Of a stretch of 64,000 nt of DNA, positions 46,879 to 59,863 are shown one piece after another; the first letter of the stretch is position 1; every line of letters starts with the position of its first letter. The stretch is from Streptomyces sp. SS1-1 (GTDB lineage Bacteria; Actinomycetota; Actinomycetes; Streptomycetales; Streptomycetaceae), in the NCBI RefSeq assembly GCF_008973465.1, contig NZ_WBXN01000004.1:1426001-1490000 (forward strand). The letters run 5' to 3'. The position numbers and the translations under genes are program-made. A model generated the notes under the pieces. It did not search any database and was not told the origin of the DNA. It was given only the letters and a program-made list of their open reading frames with translations.

Positions 46879-49800
46879 TGTCCGGCCTGACCTACGACCT
46901 CACGCTGGCCGGTCTGTCGGTCGGCGCCGCCGCCGCGCTCACCGGGATCGGCCTGGTCGTCACCTACCGGGCGACCGGCGTGCTGAACTTCGCGCACGGC
47001 GCGATCGCCATGGTGTGCGCGTATGTGCTGCGGCAGTGCGTGGTCGAGTGGGGCTGGCCGCTGTGGGCGGGCGCGGTCCTCACGCTGCTGGTCCTCGCGC
47101 CTGGCATCGGGATGGTCCTGGAACGGCTCGTGTTCCGGCCCATGGCGATGGCGGGCAACGATCCGGCGCGCACGCTGGTCGCGTCGATCGGTGTGTTCGT
47201 GCTGCTGGTGGGCGGGGCGGCACTGCTGTGGGGCCAGGGCGCGCGGGACGACGCGCCGCGGCTGCTGCCGGGAGAGCCGTGGGGGCAGCTCGGGGCGGCC
47301 CTGGTGCTGGCGGCGGGCGTGGGCGCGGTCGTCCGCTGGACGCGTTTCGGCCGGGAGCTGCGGGCGGTCGTGGACGACCGGGAGCTGGCGGTCCTCGCGG
47401 GCGTCGACGCGGACCGGGTGGCGGCGGCCGGCTGGGCGTTCGGCGCGTTCACCGCCGGGCTGACGGGGGTGCTGCTCGCGCCGGCCGTGCGGCTGGACCC
47501 GTACGGGCTGCCGCTGCTGGTGATGGAGGTGGTGGCGGTCGCGGTGGCCGCGCGGATGCGGAGCCTGCCGGTGGCGGTGGTGGCGGCGCTGCTCATCGGG
47601 GTGGCGCAGAGCCAGCTGACGCGGCTCCACCCGTCGGGCTGGGCGGCCCCGCTCGTCCAGGCCGTCGGCACCAACCTGTTCGTGGTGGCGCTGCTGGTCG
47701 CGGCCCTGGCACTGCCCCGGCCGGGCGGCCACGAGGCCGTGCTCCCCCGCCCGGCGGCCGTGCGCCGGCCGGTCCCGGCGGGCGTCCGGATCGTGGCGGC
47801 CGTCCTCTTCCTCCTCCCGCTGGGCCTCGCGGGCACGGACCTGCATACGTCGGTGCAGGTGCCGGCCCTGGCGGTGGTGCTGCTGTCCCTCGTGGTCGTC
47901 ACGGGCCGCGGCGGCCAGATCTCCCTCGGCCAGGCCGCCTACGCCGGTCTGGGCGCCCTGTTCACGGCCCTGCTGGCGGCGGGGCGCTTCCCCGGCCTGC
48001 CCCGGCTGCCGGAACTGGCGGCGCTGGTGGTGGCCGTGGTCCTGGTGGCCCCGCTGGGCCTCCTCACGGGCCGGCCGGCGATCAGCCGCCGGGGGCTGGC
48101 GCCGGCGCTGGTCACGTTCGCGGTGGGCGTGGGCGTCAGCCGCTTCGTGTTCGCGCAGCCCTACGCGGTCTCCGGACTCTCCCTGGACCGCCCGGCCGGC
48201 TTCGACGACGACCGCGCGTACTACGTCCTCGAACTGGCGCTGCTGGCCGTCGCGCTGCTCGCGGCCTGGCTGCTGCGCCGGGGCCGCGCCGGGCGGGCCC
48301 TCGCGGCGATACGGGACCACGCGCCGGGGGCGTCGGCGGCGGGCGTGTGGGTGCCGTCCCTGAAACTGCTGGCGTTCGTCGCGGGCGCGGCCCTCGCGGC
48401 CCTGGGCGGCGGCATGCTCGGCATGGGCCTGCGCGCCTTCGATCCGGCCGCCTACGACCCGGTCCGCAGCCTGCTCTGGTTCGCCGCGGTGATGGCGCTG
48501 GGCGCCGACAGCACCCTCGGCGCCCTCGCCGCCGCGGCCCTCCTCGTAGGCCTCGACGCGGGCACCGGAGGCGGCCTCGCGGCGGCCCTGATCGGCGTCC
48601 TTGCCACCTTGGCGGGCCGCCTGCCGGGCGGGCTCCACGACACGCTGCGCACGGCCACCCCGGTTCGGACCCGCACCCCTCGCCTGACGGCCCTGGGCAC
48701 CCGAACGCGACGGCGCCTGCCCCCAGGAGGCCCCCCGAGCCCGGCTCCCCACCCGACAGGGCTCACGGCGTCACGGGCGGCCGGGGAACCCGGGCAGGTG
48801 CCGGGCCGGGCGGGTCAGGGGACGGGTCCGGAGCTGGGGGCCGCCGGGGGACGCCGTCGTGGGGAGGACACACGCGCGGGCGCGGCTGGGAGCGGAGAAC
48901 CCACAACTCCCGCTGTCGCGGGGCCAACAGCCCGGCGGGACACGTCGGGCGCCCCGCCGCGCCCGCCAGCCGGTCCCGAGACCTCACACGAAGAAGCCGG
49001 CCCCGAGGGGTTGCCAGGCGCGGAGCCCACCGAGCACGGGGAACCCACCGCCCCACCCGCCAAGCCGGCCGCACGCATCCGGAGACCGCTGCGCCCCGCA
49101 GGCGCGGCCGGCGCGTCGGCCGAGAGGCAGGCGCGGGCTGGTCCGGCGGCGTACGCACCCGTGGGGGCGGCCCCGCCCCCTGCCCGGGCTCAGGGCCCCG
49201 CACGGGCCGTGCTCGAAGCTCGAGGGCTGCGGGCCCACTACGGCGGCTTCACCGCCCTGGACGGCGTCGGCCTTGCCGTGCCGGCGGGTGGGATCACCGC
49301 GGTCGTGGGGCCCAACGGGGCGGGCAAGAGCACCCTCTTCCACTGCCTGGCCGGCACCCACCACCCCGCGCGCGGGCAGGTCCTGCTGGGCGGACGTGAC
49401 GTCACGCGGCTGCCCGCCCACGCCCGGACCCGGCTCGGTGTCGCCCGTACCTTTCAGCAGCTGGCCGTCTTCCCCTCGCTGACCGTGGCGGAGAACGTCC
49501 GCGTGGGCGCCGAGCAGGGCCGGGTCCGTGACCCGGCGGCCGTGGAGCGGGCCCTGCGGCTGCTCGGGCTGGACGGCCCCCTCCGCGCGCTGCCCGCCGC
49601 CGGGCTCCCCACCGGCACGCTCCGCCGTGTCGAACTCGCCCGGGCGCTCGCCGGCGACCCGCGTGTCCTCCTGCTCGACGAACCCGCCGCCGGACTCGAC
49701 ACGGCGGAGGTCGCCGCGCTCGCCCGGATCCTGCGGGCCCTCGCGGCCGACGGCACGGCCCTGCTCGTCGTGGAGCACGACCTCGACCTGGTCGCGGACC

Positions 49801-49897
49801 TCGCCGACACCGTGCACGTCATGGCGGCGGGCCGCATCGTCGCCTCCGGCCCACCCGGCACGGTCCTCGACACGGCCGAAACCCTGGAGGCACCCGC

Positions 49898-49901
<4 letters not shown>
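46878..49901 (+). CDS. Fused branched-chain amino-acid-type ABC transporter: LivH + LivM + LivG
   Basis: 1007 residues. Residues ~1-285 are a LivH permease (GVLNFAHGAIAMV, and a KPMAMAGNDPART-like stretch), residues ~310-590 a LivM permease (GQISLGQAAYAGLGAL). Residues ~595-775 are a Pro/Gly/Arg/Ala-rich linker, and residues ~777-1007 a LivG ATPase with Walker A GPNGAGKST (Lys817) and LLLDEPAAGLDTAE. The signature is TLRRVELARAL, a changed LSGGQ. One polypeptide therefore supplies both permeases and one nucleotide-binding domain. It is coupled to the second ATPase (ATGA). Confidence 0.88.
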
Positions 49902-51401
<1,500 letters not shown>

Positions 51402-51502
51402 CTAGGCAGCTCCTTACGGCCGCCCCGGCGCGGCGCGTCCGACAACGGCCGGGCCCCACCCGGTCGGCGGACCGGGCGGGGCCCTCATCAGGCGTGCGCG
51501 GG

Positions 51503-52710
<1,208 letters not shown>

Positions 52711-53493
52711 GTGCCGCGCATGCTCGACGTCAGCGACGAGGTACGTGCCGAGATCGGCGACGAGGAAGCCGACCGGCTGCTCGCCGGGGGGAACGCCCCG
52801 GGCAGCTACGACTGCACGTCCTGCCGCACCCCGGGCGACTCCGGACAGGAGCGCACCAGCACCGTCCTGTTCATCGGCGAGGAGACCGCCGTCCTCGCCT
52901 TCGCCCACGCCACCTGTCTGCCCTCGCAGGTCGTCCAGGTCACCGAGGACCAGCTGCGCGGAGCGGTGAAGTCCATCACCGGCGACCGCGTCGACCCGGA
53001 GCCCGAGCGGGTCGTGCCGGAGCAGGCCGTGCTGGGCGTGACCAGCGGGCTGGTCCTGATCGCCGGGGAGCTGCACCCCGCCCTGGTCGTCGAGCCGACC
53101 GGCCCGATCGTGCGGCCCGGCGCGACCGGCACGGGCGACGACTTCCTGCCGCTGCTGATCGAGCAGGGGTTCATGCCGGCGACGGAACTGGCGGAGGTGC
53201 CGCCCGTGCTGCACGGCTGGTCCGTGCTGCTGGCCATGGGCCAGCTCCACGCCGTCCTGCAGCCGGGGCCGAACGGCGGTCAGCCGGTGGCCTGGTGGCA
53301 GGCCCACCAGCCGCTCCAGGTGACCGACGGCTGGCGGGCCGCCGCCAACAAGCACCAGCAGGTGCTGATGTTCGCGGCCCCCGTCGGCTCCATCGGCCGC
53401 CAGCCCCGCGAGGACCTGCTGCGCGGCGCACTGGACAAGGCGGCGGCCAACGGGCAGCTCGTGGCGGCCGCGCTGCCGCTCGCGGGGACCTGA
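52711..53493 (+). CDS. Conserved hypothetical protein with N-terminal CxxC
   Basis: 260 residues, GTG 52711 after GAGGGAGCC. The N-terminus has YDCTSCRTPGD and later HATCLPSQ, four Cys/His ligands that may bind zinc. The remainder looks like a mixed alpha/beta domain with no catalytic motif that I recognise. It has been seen in Streptomyces genomes as a conserved protein of unknown role. It sits alone between divergent and convergent neighbours. Confidence 0.7.
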   Translation: MPRMLDVSDEVRAEIGDEEADRLLAGGNAPGSYDCTSCRTPGDSGQERTSTVLFIGEETAVLAFAHATCLPSQVVQVTEDQLRGAVKSITGDRVDPEPERVVPEQAVLGVTSGLVLIAGELHPALVVEPTGPIVRPGATGTGDDFLPLLIEQGFMPATELAEVPPVLHGWSVLLAMGQLHAVLQPGPNGGQPVAWWQAHQPLQVTDGWRAAANKHQQVLMFAAPVGSIGRQPREDLLRGALDKAAANGQLVAAALPLAGT

Positions 53494-53566
53494 CCGCGCC
53501 CGTCCGGCGGGCCCGTCATCCGCTCCCCGGCCGCATCCCTTCGGGTGCCGGGTCGTTTGGACATAC

Positions 53567-53917
53567 GTGCATGCATACGACGTTCCCCGCTATCAGGGCG
53601 GCTCCTCGCCCACGCCGATCTACGACGCGCTCTACGCCGAGTACGTCAAGTCCTTCCGCTCCCTGCCGGGAGACCGCAGCGGCGAGGAGGATCTGGGGTT
53701 CGTCGCCTTCGGGAACATCCACCGCGGCACGGGCACCTACGGCGGCCACCGCCCGGGGTCGTTCAGCAGCTCGTACAGCGCCTACAGCGCGGGGGCGCAC
53801 AGCGCCCGGCACCACGGCGGGCAGCAGCCGCAGTGGCAGCGCGTCGGGCACATCGGGCCCCAGGGCGCGGGGATGCAGCATGTCCCCGCGGCGCTGCCGC
53901 CGGCGCGCAGGGGCTGA
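53567..53917 (+). CDS. Small Gly/Ser/His/Tyr-rich protein
   Basis: 116 residues from a GTG at 53567, with no clear ribosome site. The N-terminal 40 residues are ordered-looking (YDALYAEYVKSFRSLPGDRSGEE-like); the rest is low complexity with YGG, SSSYSAYSAG and HHGGQQPQWQ. No family is recognised. It has a perfect 27-bp palindrome starting at its stop codon. It may be a real small protein or partly chance. Confidence 0.5.
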   Translation: MHAYDVPRYQGGSSPTPIYDALYAEYVKSFRSLPGDRSGEEDLGFVAFGNIHRGTGTYGGHRPGSFSSSYSAYSAGAHSARHHGGQQPQWQRVGHIGPQGAGMQHVPAALPPARRG

Positions 53918-53970
53918 CGACATGACGGAGGGGCGGTCCCGTTCGGGACCGCCCCTCCGTCATGTCGTCA
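53915..53970. terminator. Perfect 27-bp palindrome joining two stop codons
   Basis: Left arm 53915-53941 and right arm 53944-53970 are exactly complementary with a 2-nt loop. The left arm begins with the TGA of the small gene; the right arm ends with the TGA of der read on the other strand. It is a bidirectional terminator of unusual length. Confidence 0.9.
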
Positions 53971-55446
53971 CTTCTTCTTGCCGCGCTTCTCGCGCACGCG
54001 CACGGAGATATGGATCGGCGTGCCCTCGAAGCCGAACTCCTCACGCAGCCGGCGCTCGATGAAGCGGCGGTAGCCCGCCTCGATGAAGCCGGAGGCGAAC
54101 AGCACGAACCGCGGCGGCTTGGTGCCGGCCTGGGTGCCGAAGAGGATGCGGGGCTGCTTGCCGCCGCGGATCGGGTGCGGGTGGGCGGCGACCAGCTCAC
54201 CGAGGAAGGCGTTCAGGCGGCCGGTGGGGACCCGGGTCTCCCAACCCGCCAGCGCCGTCTCGATCGCCGGGACCAGCTTCTCCATGTGCCGCCCGGTGCG
54301 GGCCGAGACGTTCACCCGGGGCGCCCAGGAGACCTGGCCGAACTCGGTCTCGATCTCCCGCTCCAGGTAGTAGCGGCGCTCCTCGTCGAGGGTGTCCCAC
54401 TTGTTGTAGGCGATGACCATGGCGCGGCCGGCCTCGACGGCCATCGTCACGATCCGCTGGTCCTGGACGGAGATGGACTCCGAGCCGTCGATCAGGATGA
54501 CCGCGACCTCGGCCTTCTCCACGGCGGCCGCGGTGCGCAGCGAGGCGTAGTAGTCGGCGCCCTGCTGCAGGTGCACCCGCTTGCGGATGCCCGCGGTGTC
54601 GACGAACTTCCAGGTGACGCCGCCCAGTTCGATCAGCTCGTCGACCGGGTCGCGGGTGGTGCCGGCGAGTTCGTTGACGACGACGCGCTCCTCGCCCGCC
54701 ACCTTGTTCAGCAGGGAGGACTTGCCGACGTTGGGGCGCCCGATGAGGGCGACGCGGCGCGGGCCGCCGACGGCGGTGCCGCCGAAGGTCTGCGCGGGCG
54801 CGGTGGGCAGGACCTCCAGGACGGCGTCCAGCATGTCGCCGGTGCCGCGGCCGTGCAGCGCGGAGACCGGGTGGGGCTCGCCGAGCCCGAGGGACCACAG
54901 GTAGGCCGCGTCGGCCTCGCCGCTGGGGCCGTCCACCTTGTTGGCGGCCAGCACGACGGGCTTGCCGGCCTTGCGCAGCAGCCGGACGACCGCCTCGTCG
55001 GTGTCGGTGGCGCCGACCTTGGCGTCGACGACGAACACGACGGCGTCGGCGGCCTCGATCGCGTACTCGGCCTGGGCGGCGACGGAGGCGTCGATGCCGA
55101 GGACGTCCTGCTCCCAGCCGCCGGTGTCGACGACCTTGAAGCGGCGGCCCGCCCACTCGGCCTCGTAGGTGACGCGGTCGCGGGTCACGCCGGGCTTGTC
55201 CTCGACGACGGCCTCGCGGCGGCCGATGATCCGGTTGACGAGGGTCGACTTGCCGACATTGGGCCGGCCGACGACGGCGAGCACGGGCAGCGGGCCGTGC
55301 CCGGCCGCCTCGATCGCGCCCTCGACGTCCTCGACGTCGAAGCCCTCTTCCGCGGCGAGCTCCATGAACTCCGCGTACTCGGCGTCGCCAAGCGCTCCGT
55401 GGTCGTGCTCCTCGCCCGAGCCCTCGGAGTGGATGTGGTCGTTCAT
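53968..55446 (-). CDS. der: GTPase Der (EngA)
   Basis: 492 residues, ATG 55446. Two GTPase domains in tandem, each with G1 (GRPNVGKST near residue 60, then [10 protein letters not shown]), G3 (DTGG and DTAG) and G4 (NKVD and NKWD), followed by the KH-like domain. The N-terminal ~50 residues are acidic and His-rich and are absent from the E. coli protein. Der assists 50S ribosome assembly. It follows plsC, cmk, tyrA and aroH in the same orientation. Confidence 0.96.
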   Translation of the reverse strand: MNDHIHSEGSGEEHDHGALGDAEYAEFMELAAEEGFDVEDVEGAIEAAGHGPLPVLAVVGRPNVGKSTLVNRIIGRREAVVEDKPGVTRDRVTYEAEWAGRRFKVVDTGGWEQDVLGIDASVAAQAEYAIEAADAVVFVVDAKVGATDTDEAVVRLLRKAGKPVVLAANKVDGPSGEADAAYLWSLGLGEPHPVSALHGRGTGDMLDAVLEVLPTAPAQTFGGTAVGGPRRVALIGRPNVGKSSLLNKVAGEERVVVNELAGTTRDPVDELIELGGVTWKFVDTAGIRKRVHLQQGADYYASLRTAAAVEKAEVAVILIDGSESISVQDQRIVTMAVEAGRAMVIAYNKWDTLDEERRYYLEREIETEFGQVSWAPRVNVSARTGRHMEKLVPAIETALAGWETRVPTGRLNAFLGELVAAHPHPIRGGKQPRILFGTQAGTKPPRFVLFASGFIEAGYRRFIERRLREEFGFEGTPIHISVRVREKRGKKK

Positions 55447-55521
55447 GAAGTCCGTACCTTCGTTCGTGGTGATCGGTGGATCGGCCGGTGTTCCACCCGC
55501 TGATCCACTACTCAGTGTCGC

Positions 55522-56166
55522 CTAGCGACCGGTCAGTCGCCTGGCGTTTTCCAGGTGGGCGGTGAGCTCCTTCTGGATGCGCTCCGTCGCCTCGTCGAGT
55601 GCACGCCGGGTGCGCCGTCCGCTGCCGTCGCCCGCGTCGAACGGGTCGCCGAAGACGACGTCCACGCGGTGCCGCAGCGGGGGCAGCCCCTTGACCAACC
55701 GTCCGCGCTTCTCGGAACTTCCCAGCACCGCGACCGGGACGATCGGGGCGCCGCCGCGCACGGCGAAGTACGCGAGCCCGGCGCGCAGCGACGCGAAGTC
55801 GCCCTCGCCCCGGGTGCCCTCGGGGAATATGCCGAGGACGCCGCCCTGGGCCAGCACGTCGAGCGCCCGCGTGATGGCCGTGCGGTCGGCGGAGTGCCGG
55901 TCCACCTTCAGCTGCCCGATGCCGGTCAGGAAGGGGTCGAGCGGGCCGACGAAGGCTTCCTTCTTGATCAGGAAGTGCACGGGCCGGGGCGCGACGCCCA
56001 TCACCATCGGCCCGTCGATGTTGTGGCTGTGGTTGACCGCGAGGATCAGCGGCCCGGTGGCGGGCACCTTCCAGGCGCCCAGGACGCGCGGCCGCCACAG
56101 CCCGTACATCAGGCCGACGCCGATCCGCCGCCCGATGTCGGCACCGCGCTCGGATGCTGCTGTCAC
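55522..56166 (-). CDS. 1-acyl-sn-glycerol-3-phosphate acyltransferase (PlsC-like)
   Basis: 214 residues from the GTG at 56166, overlapping the stop of cmk as GTGA. The motifs are NHSHNID (catalytic HX4D with His and Asp), FPEGTRGEG and a downstream VPVAVLG. It transfers an acyl chain to lysophosphatidate, the second step of phospholipid synthesis; the enzyme acts at the membrane although strong hydrophobic segments are few. It is coupled to cmk. Confidence 0.9.
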   Translation of the reverse strand: MTAASERGADIGRRIGVGLMYGLWRPRVLGAWKVPATGPLILAVNHSHNIDGPMVMGVAPRPVHFLIKKEAFVGPLDPFLTGIGQLKVDRHSADRTAITRALDVLAQGGVLGIFPEGTRGEGDFASLRAGLAYFAVRGGAPIVPVAVLGSSEKRGRLVKGLPPLRHRVDVVFGDPFDAGDGSGRRTRRALDEATERIQKELTAHLENARRLTGR

Positions 56167-56849
56167 TGGGCGGCCCGCTTCTCCTCGACGAGCGTGACGA
56201 CGCACTCGATGACCTGCTGGAGGGTGAGCTCGGTGGTGTCCACCTCGACCGCGTCGTCCGCCTTGGCCAGCGGGGACGTCTTGCGGCTGGAGTCGGCCGC
56301 GTCCCGCTTGAGCAGCGCCTCGCGGGTGGAGTGCACGTCGGCGCCCTTGAGCTCACCGCTGCGGCGGGCGGCGCGGGCCTCCGCGGAGGCGGTGAGGAAG
56401 ATCTTCAGGTCGGCGTCGGGGAGGACGGTGGTGCCGATGTCGCGTCCCTCGACGACGATGCCGCGCTCGGCGGAGGTGGCGATGGAACGCTGCAGTTCGG
56501 TGATCCGGGCGCGCACCTCGGGCACCGCGCTGACCGCGCTGACCTGGGAGGTGACCTCCTGGGTGCGGATCGGGCCGGCCACGTCGACGCCGTCCACGGT
56601 GATCGTCGGGCCGGACGGGTCGGTGCCGGAGACGATCTCGGGCTTGCCCGCCACGGCGGCGATCGCGGACGGGTCCTCTATGTCGATGCCGTTGGTCACC
56701 ATCCACCAGGTGATCGCCCGGTACTGGGCGCCGGTGTCCAGGTAGCTCAGTCCGAGCTGCGCGGCGACGGCCTTCGAGGTGCTCGACTTGCCCGTGCCGG
56801 AGGGGCCGTCGATGGCGACAATCACGGGCTTGGCGGCACCGTTTTCCAC
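56163..56849 (-). CDS. cmk: Cytidylate kinase
   Basis: 228 residues from the GTG at 56849 (AGGAAGG upstream). P-loop GPSGTGKSS, substrate-binding DTGAQYRAITWW, and a later GRDIGTTVLPDADLKIF. It phosphorylates CMP and dCMP, and is part of the core block. Confidence 0.95.
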   Translation of the reverse strand: MENGAAKPVIVAIDGPSGTGKSSTSKAVAAQLGLSYLDTGAQYRAITWWMVTNGIDIEDPSAIAAVAGKPEIVSGTDPSGPTITVDGVDVAGPIRTQEVTSQVSAVSAVPEVRARITELQRSIATSAERGIVVEGRDIGTTVLPDADLKIFLTASAEARAARRSGELKGADVHSTREALLKRDAADSSRKTSPLAKADDAVEVDTTELTLQQVIECVVTLVEEKRAAQ

Positions 56850-56932
56850 GGGAGGACACCTTCCTGGTGCTGTGGGGCGGGAGTGTGGGGACGCGAGGGC
56901 GCCCCGCACAAGGTTACCGGGCGCGCGTCACT

Positions 56933-56952
56933 CGTCCGGCCGCGCCCGGACG
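56933..56952 (-). terminator. Hairpin after tyrA
   Basis: CGTCCGG (56933-56939) with CCGGACG (56946-56952), 6-nt loop, 28 bp after the tyrA stop. Confidence 0.5.
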
Positions 56953-56979
56953 GGAGGCCCGCGCCGGCCGCGGGGCCGT

Positions 56980-58065
56980 CTACTGCCGGATCGCCCAGCC
57001 CCGTTCCCGCAGGGCCGCGGTGAGCACCGGGGCCGCCTTGGGCTCCACCATGAGCTGCACCAGACCGGCCTGCTGCCCGGTGGCGTGCTCGATGCGGACG
57101 TCCTCGATGTTGACGCCGGCCCGGTCGGCGTCGGCGAAGATCCGCGCCAGCTGTCCGGGCTGGTCGTCGATGAGCACGGCCACGACGTCGTACACGCGCG
57201 GGGCCGTGCCGTGCTTGCCGGGGACCCGTACCTGGCCCGCGTTCCCGCGGCGCAGGACGTCCTCGATGCCGGAGACACCCTCGCGCCGCTTGTCCTCGTC
57301 GGAGGACTGCAGCGCCCGCAGCGCCCGGACGGTCTCCTCCAGGTCGCCGGCGACGTCCGTGAGCAGGTCGGCGACCGGTCCGGGGTTGGCGGAGAGGATG
57401 TCGATCCACATCCGGGGGTCGGAGGCGGCGATCCTCGTGACGTCCCGTACGCCCTGGCCGCACAGCCGTACGGCCGCCTCCTCGGCGCCCGCCAGGCGGG
57501 CGGCGACCATACTGGACATCAGGTGGGGCATGTGGGAGACGAGGGCGACCGCGCGGTCGTGGGCGTCGGCGTCCATGACGACCGGGACGGCACGGCAGTG
57601 CGAGACCAGTTCCAGGGCGAGGTTCAGCACCTCGGTGTCGGTGTCGCGGGTGGGGGTGAGCACCCAGGGGCGGCCCTCGAAGAGGTCGCCGGTGGCGGCG
57701 AGCGGGCCGGACTTCTCCCGGCCCGACATGGGGTGGGTGCCGAGGTAGGCGGACAGGTCGAGGCCCAGCGCCTCCAGGTCGCGACGCGGGCCGCCCTTGA
57801 CACTGGCGACGTCGAGGTAGCCGCGGGCTACGCCCCGGCGCATGGCGTCGGCGAGGACGGCCGCCACGTGGGCGGGCGGCGCGGCGACGATCGCGAGGTC
57901 GACGGGCCCGTGCGGCGTCTCGTCGGTGCCGGCGCCGAGCGCGGCGGCCGTACGGGCCTGCTCGGGGTCGTGGTCGGCGAGGTGGACGGTGACGCCCCGC
58001 TGGGACAGGGCGAGGGCGGCGGAGGTGCCGATGAGTCCGGTGCCGATGACGAGTGCGGTTCTCAC
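56980..58065 (-). CDS. tyrA: Prephenate dehydrogenase with C-terminal ACT domain
   Basis: 361 residues, GTG 58065 overlapping the end of aroH by GTGA. An NAD-binding Rossmann fold starts the protein (GTGLIGTSAALAL), followed by the substrate site THPMSGRE and a helical dimerisation domain. Residues ~290-361 are an ACT domain (VAVLIDDQPGQLARIFADA) that likely gives tyrosine feedback control. It oxidises prephenate to 4-hydroxyphenylpyruvate in tyrosine synthesis. Confidence 0.95.
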   Translation of the reverse strand: MRTALVIGTGLIGTSAALALSQRGVTVHLADHDPEQARTAAALGAGTDETPHGPVDLAIVAAPPAHVAAVLADAMRRGVARGYLDVASVKGGPRRDLEALGLDLSAYLGTHPMSGREKSGPLAATGDLFEGRPWVLTPTRDTDTEVLNLALELVSHCRAVPVVMDADAHDRAVALVSHMPHLMSSMVAARLAGAEEAAVRLCGQGVRDVTRIAASDPRMWIDILSANPGPVADLLTDVAGDLEETVRALRALQSSDEDKRREGVSGIEDVLRRGNAGQVRVPGKHGTAPRVYDVVAVLIDDQPGQLARIFADADRAGVNIEDVRIEHATGQQAGLVQLMVEPKAAPVLTAALRERGWAIRQ

Positions 58066-58424
58066 TGGGCGATGTCCTTGCGCAGGGCGGCCGCGGCCCC
58101 GAGGTAGACGTGGGCGATGTCGGCGCGGGGCCGGTCGGACTCGATGTGCGCGAGGATCCGGACGACCCGGGGCATGGCGCCCTCGATGTCGAGTTCCTGC
58201 GCGCAGATCAGCGGGACGTCCACGATCCCGAGCTTGCGGGCGGCGGCCGCGGGGAAGTCGCTGTGCAGGTCGGGGGTGGCCGTGAACCAGATGCTGATCA
58301 GGTCGTCCGCGCTGAGGTCGTTGCGTTCGAGGACGGCGGTGAGCAGGGCTCCGACCCGCTCGTCCATGTGGCCGGCCTCGTCCCGCTCCAGCTGGACGGC
58401 CCCCCGGACCGCTCGTACCGCCAC
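58062..58424 (-). CDS. aroH: Chorismate mutase (AroH, B. subtilis type)
   Basis: 120 residues from the GTG at 58424, with GAGGAG seven bases upstream. The short AroH trimer fold is evident: VRAVRGAVQLERDE with the active-site Arg, ICAQELDIEGAMPRVVRIL with the catalytic Glu and Arg, and the C-terminal AHVYLGAAAALRKDI with the active-site Tyr. It rearranges chorismate to prephenate, the step before tyrA, to which it is coupled. Confidence 0.93.
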   Translation of the reverse strand: MAVRAVRGAVQLERDEAGHMDERVGALLTAVLERNDLSADDLISIWFTATPDLHSDFPAAAARKLGIVDVPLICAQELDIEGAMPRVVRILAHIESDRPRADIAHVYLGAAAALRKDIAQ

Positions 58425-58671
58425 GGCGCTGCTCCTCGCTGACATACCGATCGTCTTCCGCAGGTCCAGCCTAGTCAGCCCGTACGCCGCCCACGTACCG
58501 CGCCCGAACGCTGAGACGCCGCCCGGGACGGGACGAATGCGCGATTTGTTGTGCGGTTCCCGAATTACCACTCCTTGAGTGCTTCGGATGCGAAGATGCT
58601 GCTGCTCCCGCCCGGCAGCGGGTCGCCCCCGACCTTCTCGCCTCCCTTCGCGCACACCCCGGAGTGACGAC

Positions 58672-59097
58672 ATGACCAACCGTCCGACGCGACGCGACCT
58701 CCTCATCGCGACGGGCACGGCGGGCGCCGCGGCGCTCACCGTCGGCTGCGGCGACTCCGGCGGCGACTCGTCGTCGGACGTCTCCCCCGGCCGGTCCGGC
58801 GGGACGCCCGGCCAGGAGCTGACCACGACCGACGCCATCCCGGTGGGCGGCGGCAAGATCTTCGCCGACGAGAAGGTCGTGGTGACCCAGCCCGAGGAAG
58901 GACAGTTCAAGGCGTTCTCGGCGGTCTGCACCCATCAGCAGTGCCTGGTCTCCACCGTCGCGGACGGCACGATCGACTGCCCGTGCCACGGCAGCAAGTT
59001 CAAGATCACGGACGGTGCGGTGGCGCATCCGCCGGCCACCCGGCCACTGCCCGCGGAGAACATCGTGGTGGAGGGAAATTCGATCCGCCTGGTGTGA
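58672..59097 (+). CDS. Rieske (2Fe-2S) lipoprotein with Tat signal
   Basis: 141 residues from the ATG at 58672 (GGAGTGACGAC before it). The N-terminus TRRDLLIATG is a twin-arginine signal, ending in the lipobox LTVGC (Cys26), so the protein would be exported folded and anchored to the outside of the membrane. The Rieske ligands are CTHQQC and CPCHGS. It is a small electron-transfer protein with no catalytic partner visible here. It is divergent from aroH. Confidence 0.9.
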   Translation: MTNRPTRRDLLIATGTAGAAALTVGCGDSGGDSSSDVSPGRSGGTPGQELTTTDAIPVGGGKIFADEKVVVTQPEEGQFKAFSAVCTHQQCLVSTVADGTIDCPCHGSKFKITDGAVAHPPATRPLPAENIVVEGNSIRLV

Positions 59098-59119
59098 CCG
59101 GGCCCGTACGCTGCCGGGC

Positions 59120-59863
59120 ATGCGCCCCGAGACCCTGGTCCGCGACCACACGATCTACTCCTGTGTCATGGGGTCGCGCGCCTTCGGTCTCGCGACGGAC
59201 GGCAGCGACACCGACCGCCGGGGCGTCTTCCTCGCCCCCACCCCTCTGTTCTGGCGCTTCGACAAGCCGCCGACGCATGTCGAGGGGCCGCTGCCCGAGC
59301 AGTTCGGCTGGGAGCTGGAACGCTTCTGCGAGCTGGCCCTGCGTGCCAACCCGAACATCCTGGAGTGCCTGCACTCCCCGCTCGTCGAGCACGTCGACGC
59401 CACCGGGCACGAGCTGCTCGCCCTGCGCGAGGCGTTCCTGTCCCGCCGGGCGTACGAGACGTTCACCCGGTACGCGCTCGGCCAGCGCCGCAAGCTGGAG
59501 GCGGGCGTGCGCGCCCACGGCGCCCCGCGCTGGAAGCACGCCATGCATCTGCTCCGCCTTCTGGCGAGCGCCCGCGACCTGCTGCGCACCGGCCGTATGA
59601 CGCTCGACGTGGGCGACGCGCGCGCGTCCCTGCTGGAGGTCAAGCGCGGCGAGGTGCCCTGGCCGGAGGTGGAGGCCCGGATGAACCGCCTCGCAGCGGA
59701 GGCGGAGGAGGCCCTGCGCGACAGCCCGCTGCCGGCCGAGCCGGACCGGCGCCGGGTGGAGGACTTCCTGGCCCGGGTCCGCCGCGCCTCAGCCCTCCAG
59801 GCGTACGCGGACGACGAAGGCGTGCAGGGCGTCGTGGACGCTCGGGGCGTCGGGCAGCGCTGA
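59120..59863 (+). CDS. RlaP-like nucleotidyltransferase
   Basis: 247 residues, ATG 59120. It has the polymerase-beta-type active site GSRAFGLATDGSDTDRRG (Gly18-Gly35) and a C-terminal helical domain. From memory, this arrangement matches the family annotated as RNA repair pathway DNA polymerase beta (RlaP). It would transfer a nucleotide, probably to an RNA end or small molecule. The last 75 bp overlap the convergent paralogue at 59789-60538. Confidence 0.8.
   Translation: MRPETLVRDHTIYSCVMGSRAFGLATDGSDTDRRGVFLAPTPLFWRFDKPPTHVEGPLPEQFGWELERFCELALRANPNILECLHSPLVEHVDATGHELLALREAFLSRRAYETFTRYALGQRRKLEAGVRAHGAPRWKHAMHLLRLLASARDLLRTGRMTLDVGDARASLLEVKRGEVPWPEVEARMNRLAAEAEEALRDSPLPAEPDRRRVEDFLARVRRASALQAYADDEGVQGVVDARGVGQR

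Noticed and set aside
46853..49399. Alternative frame across the triple-fusion transporter
   Set aside because: Low-complexity Gly/Arg/Pro composition; the overlapping frame has clear permease and ATPase motifs.
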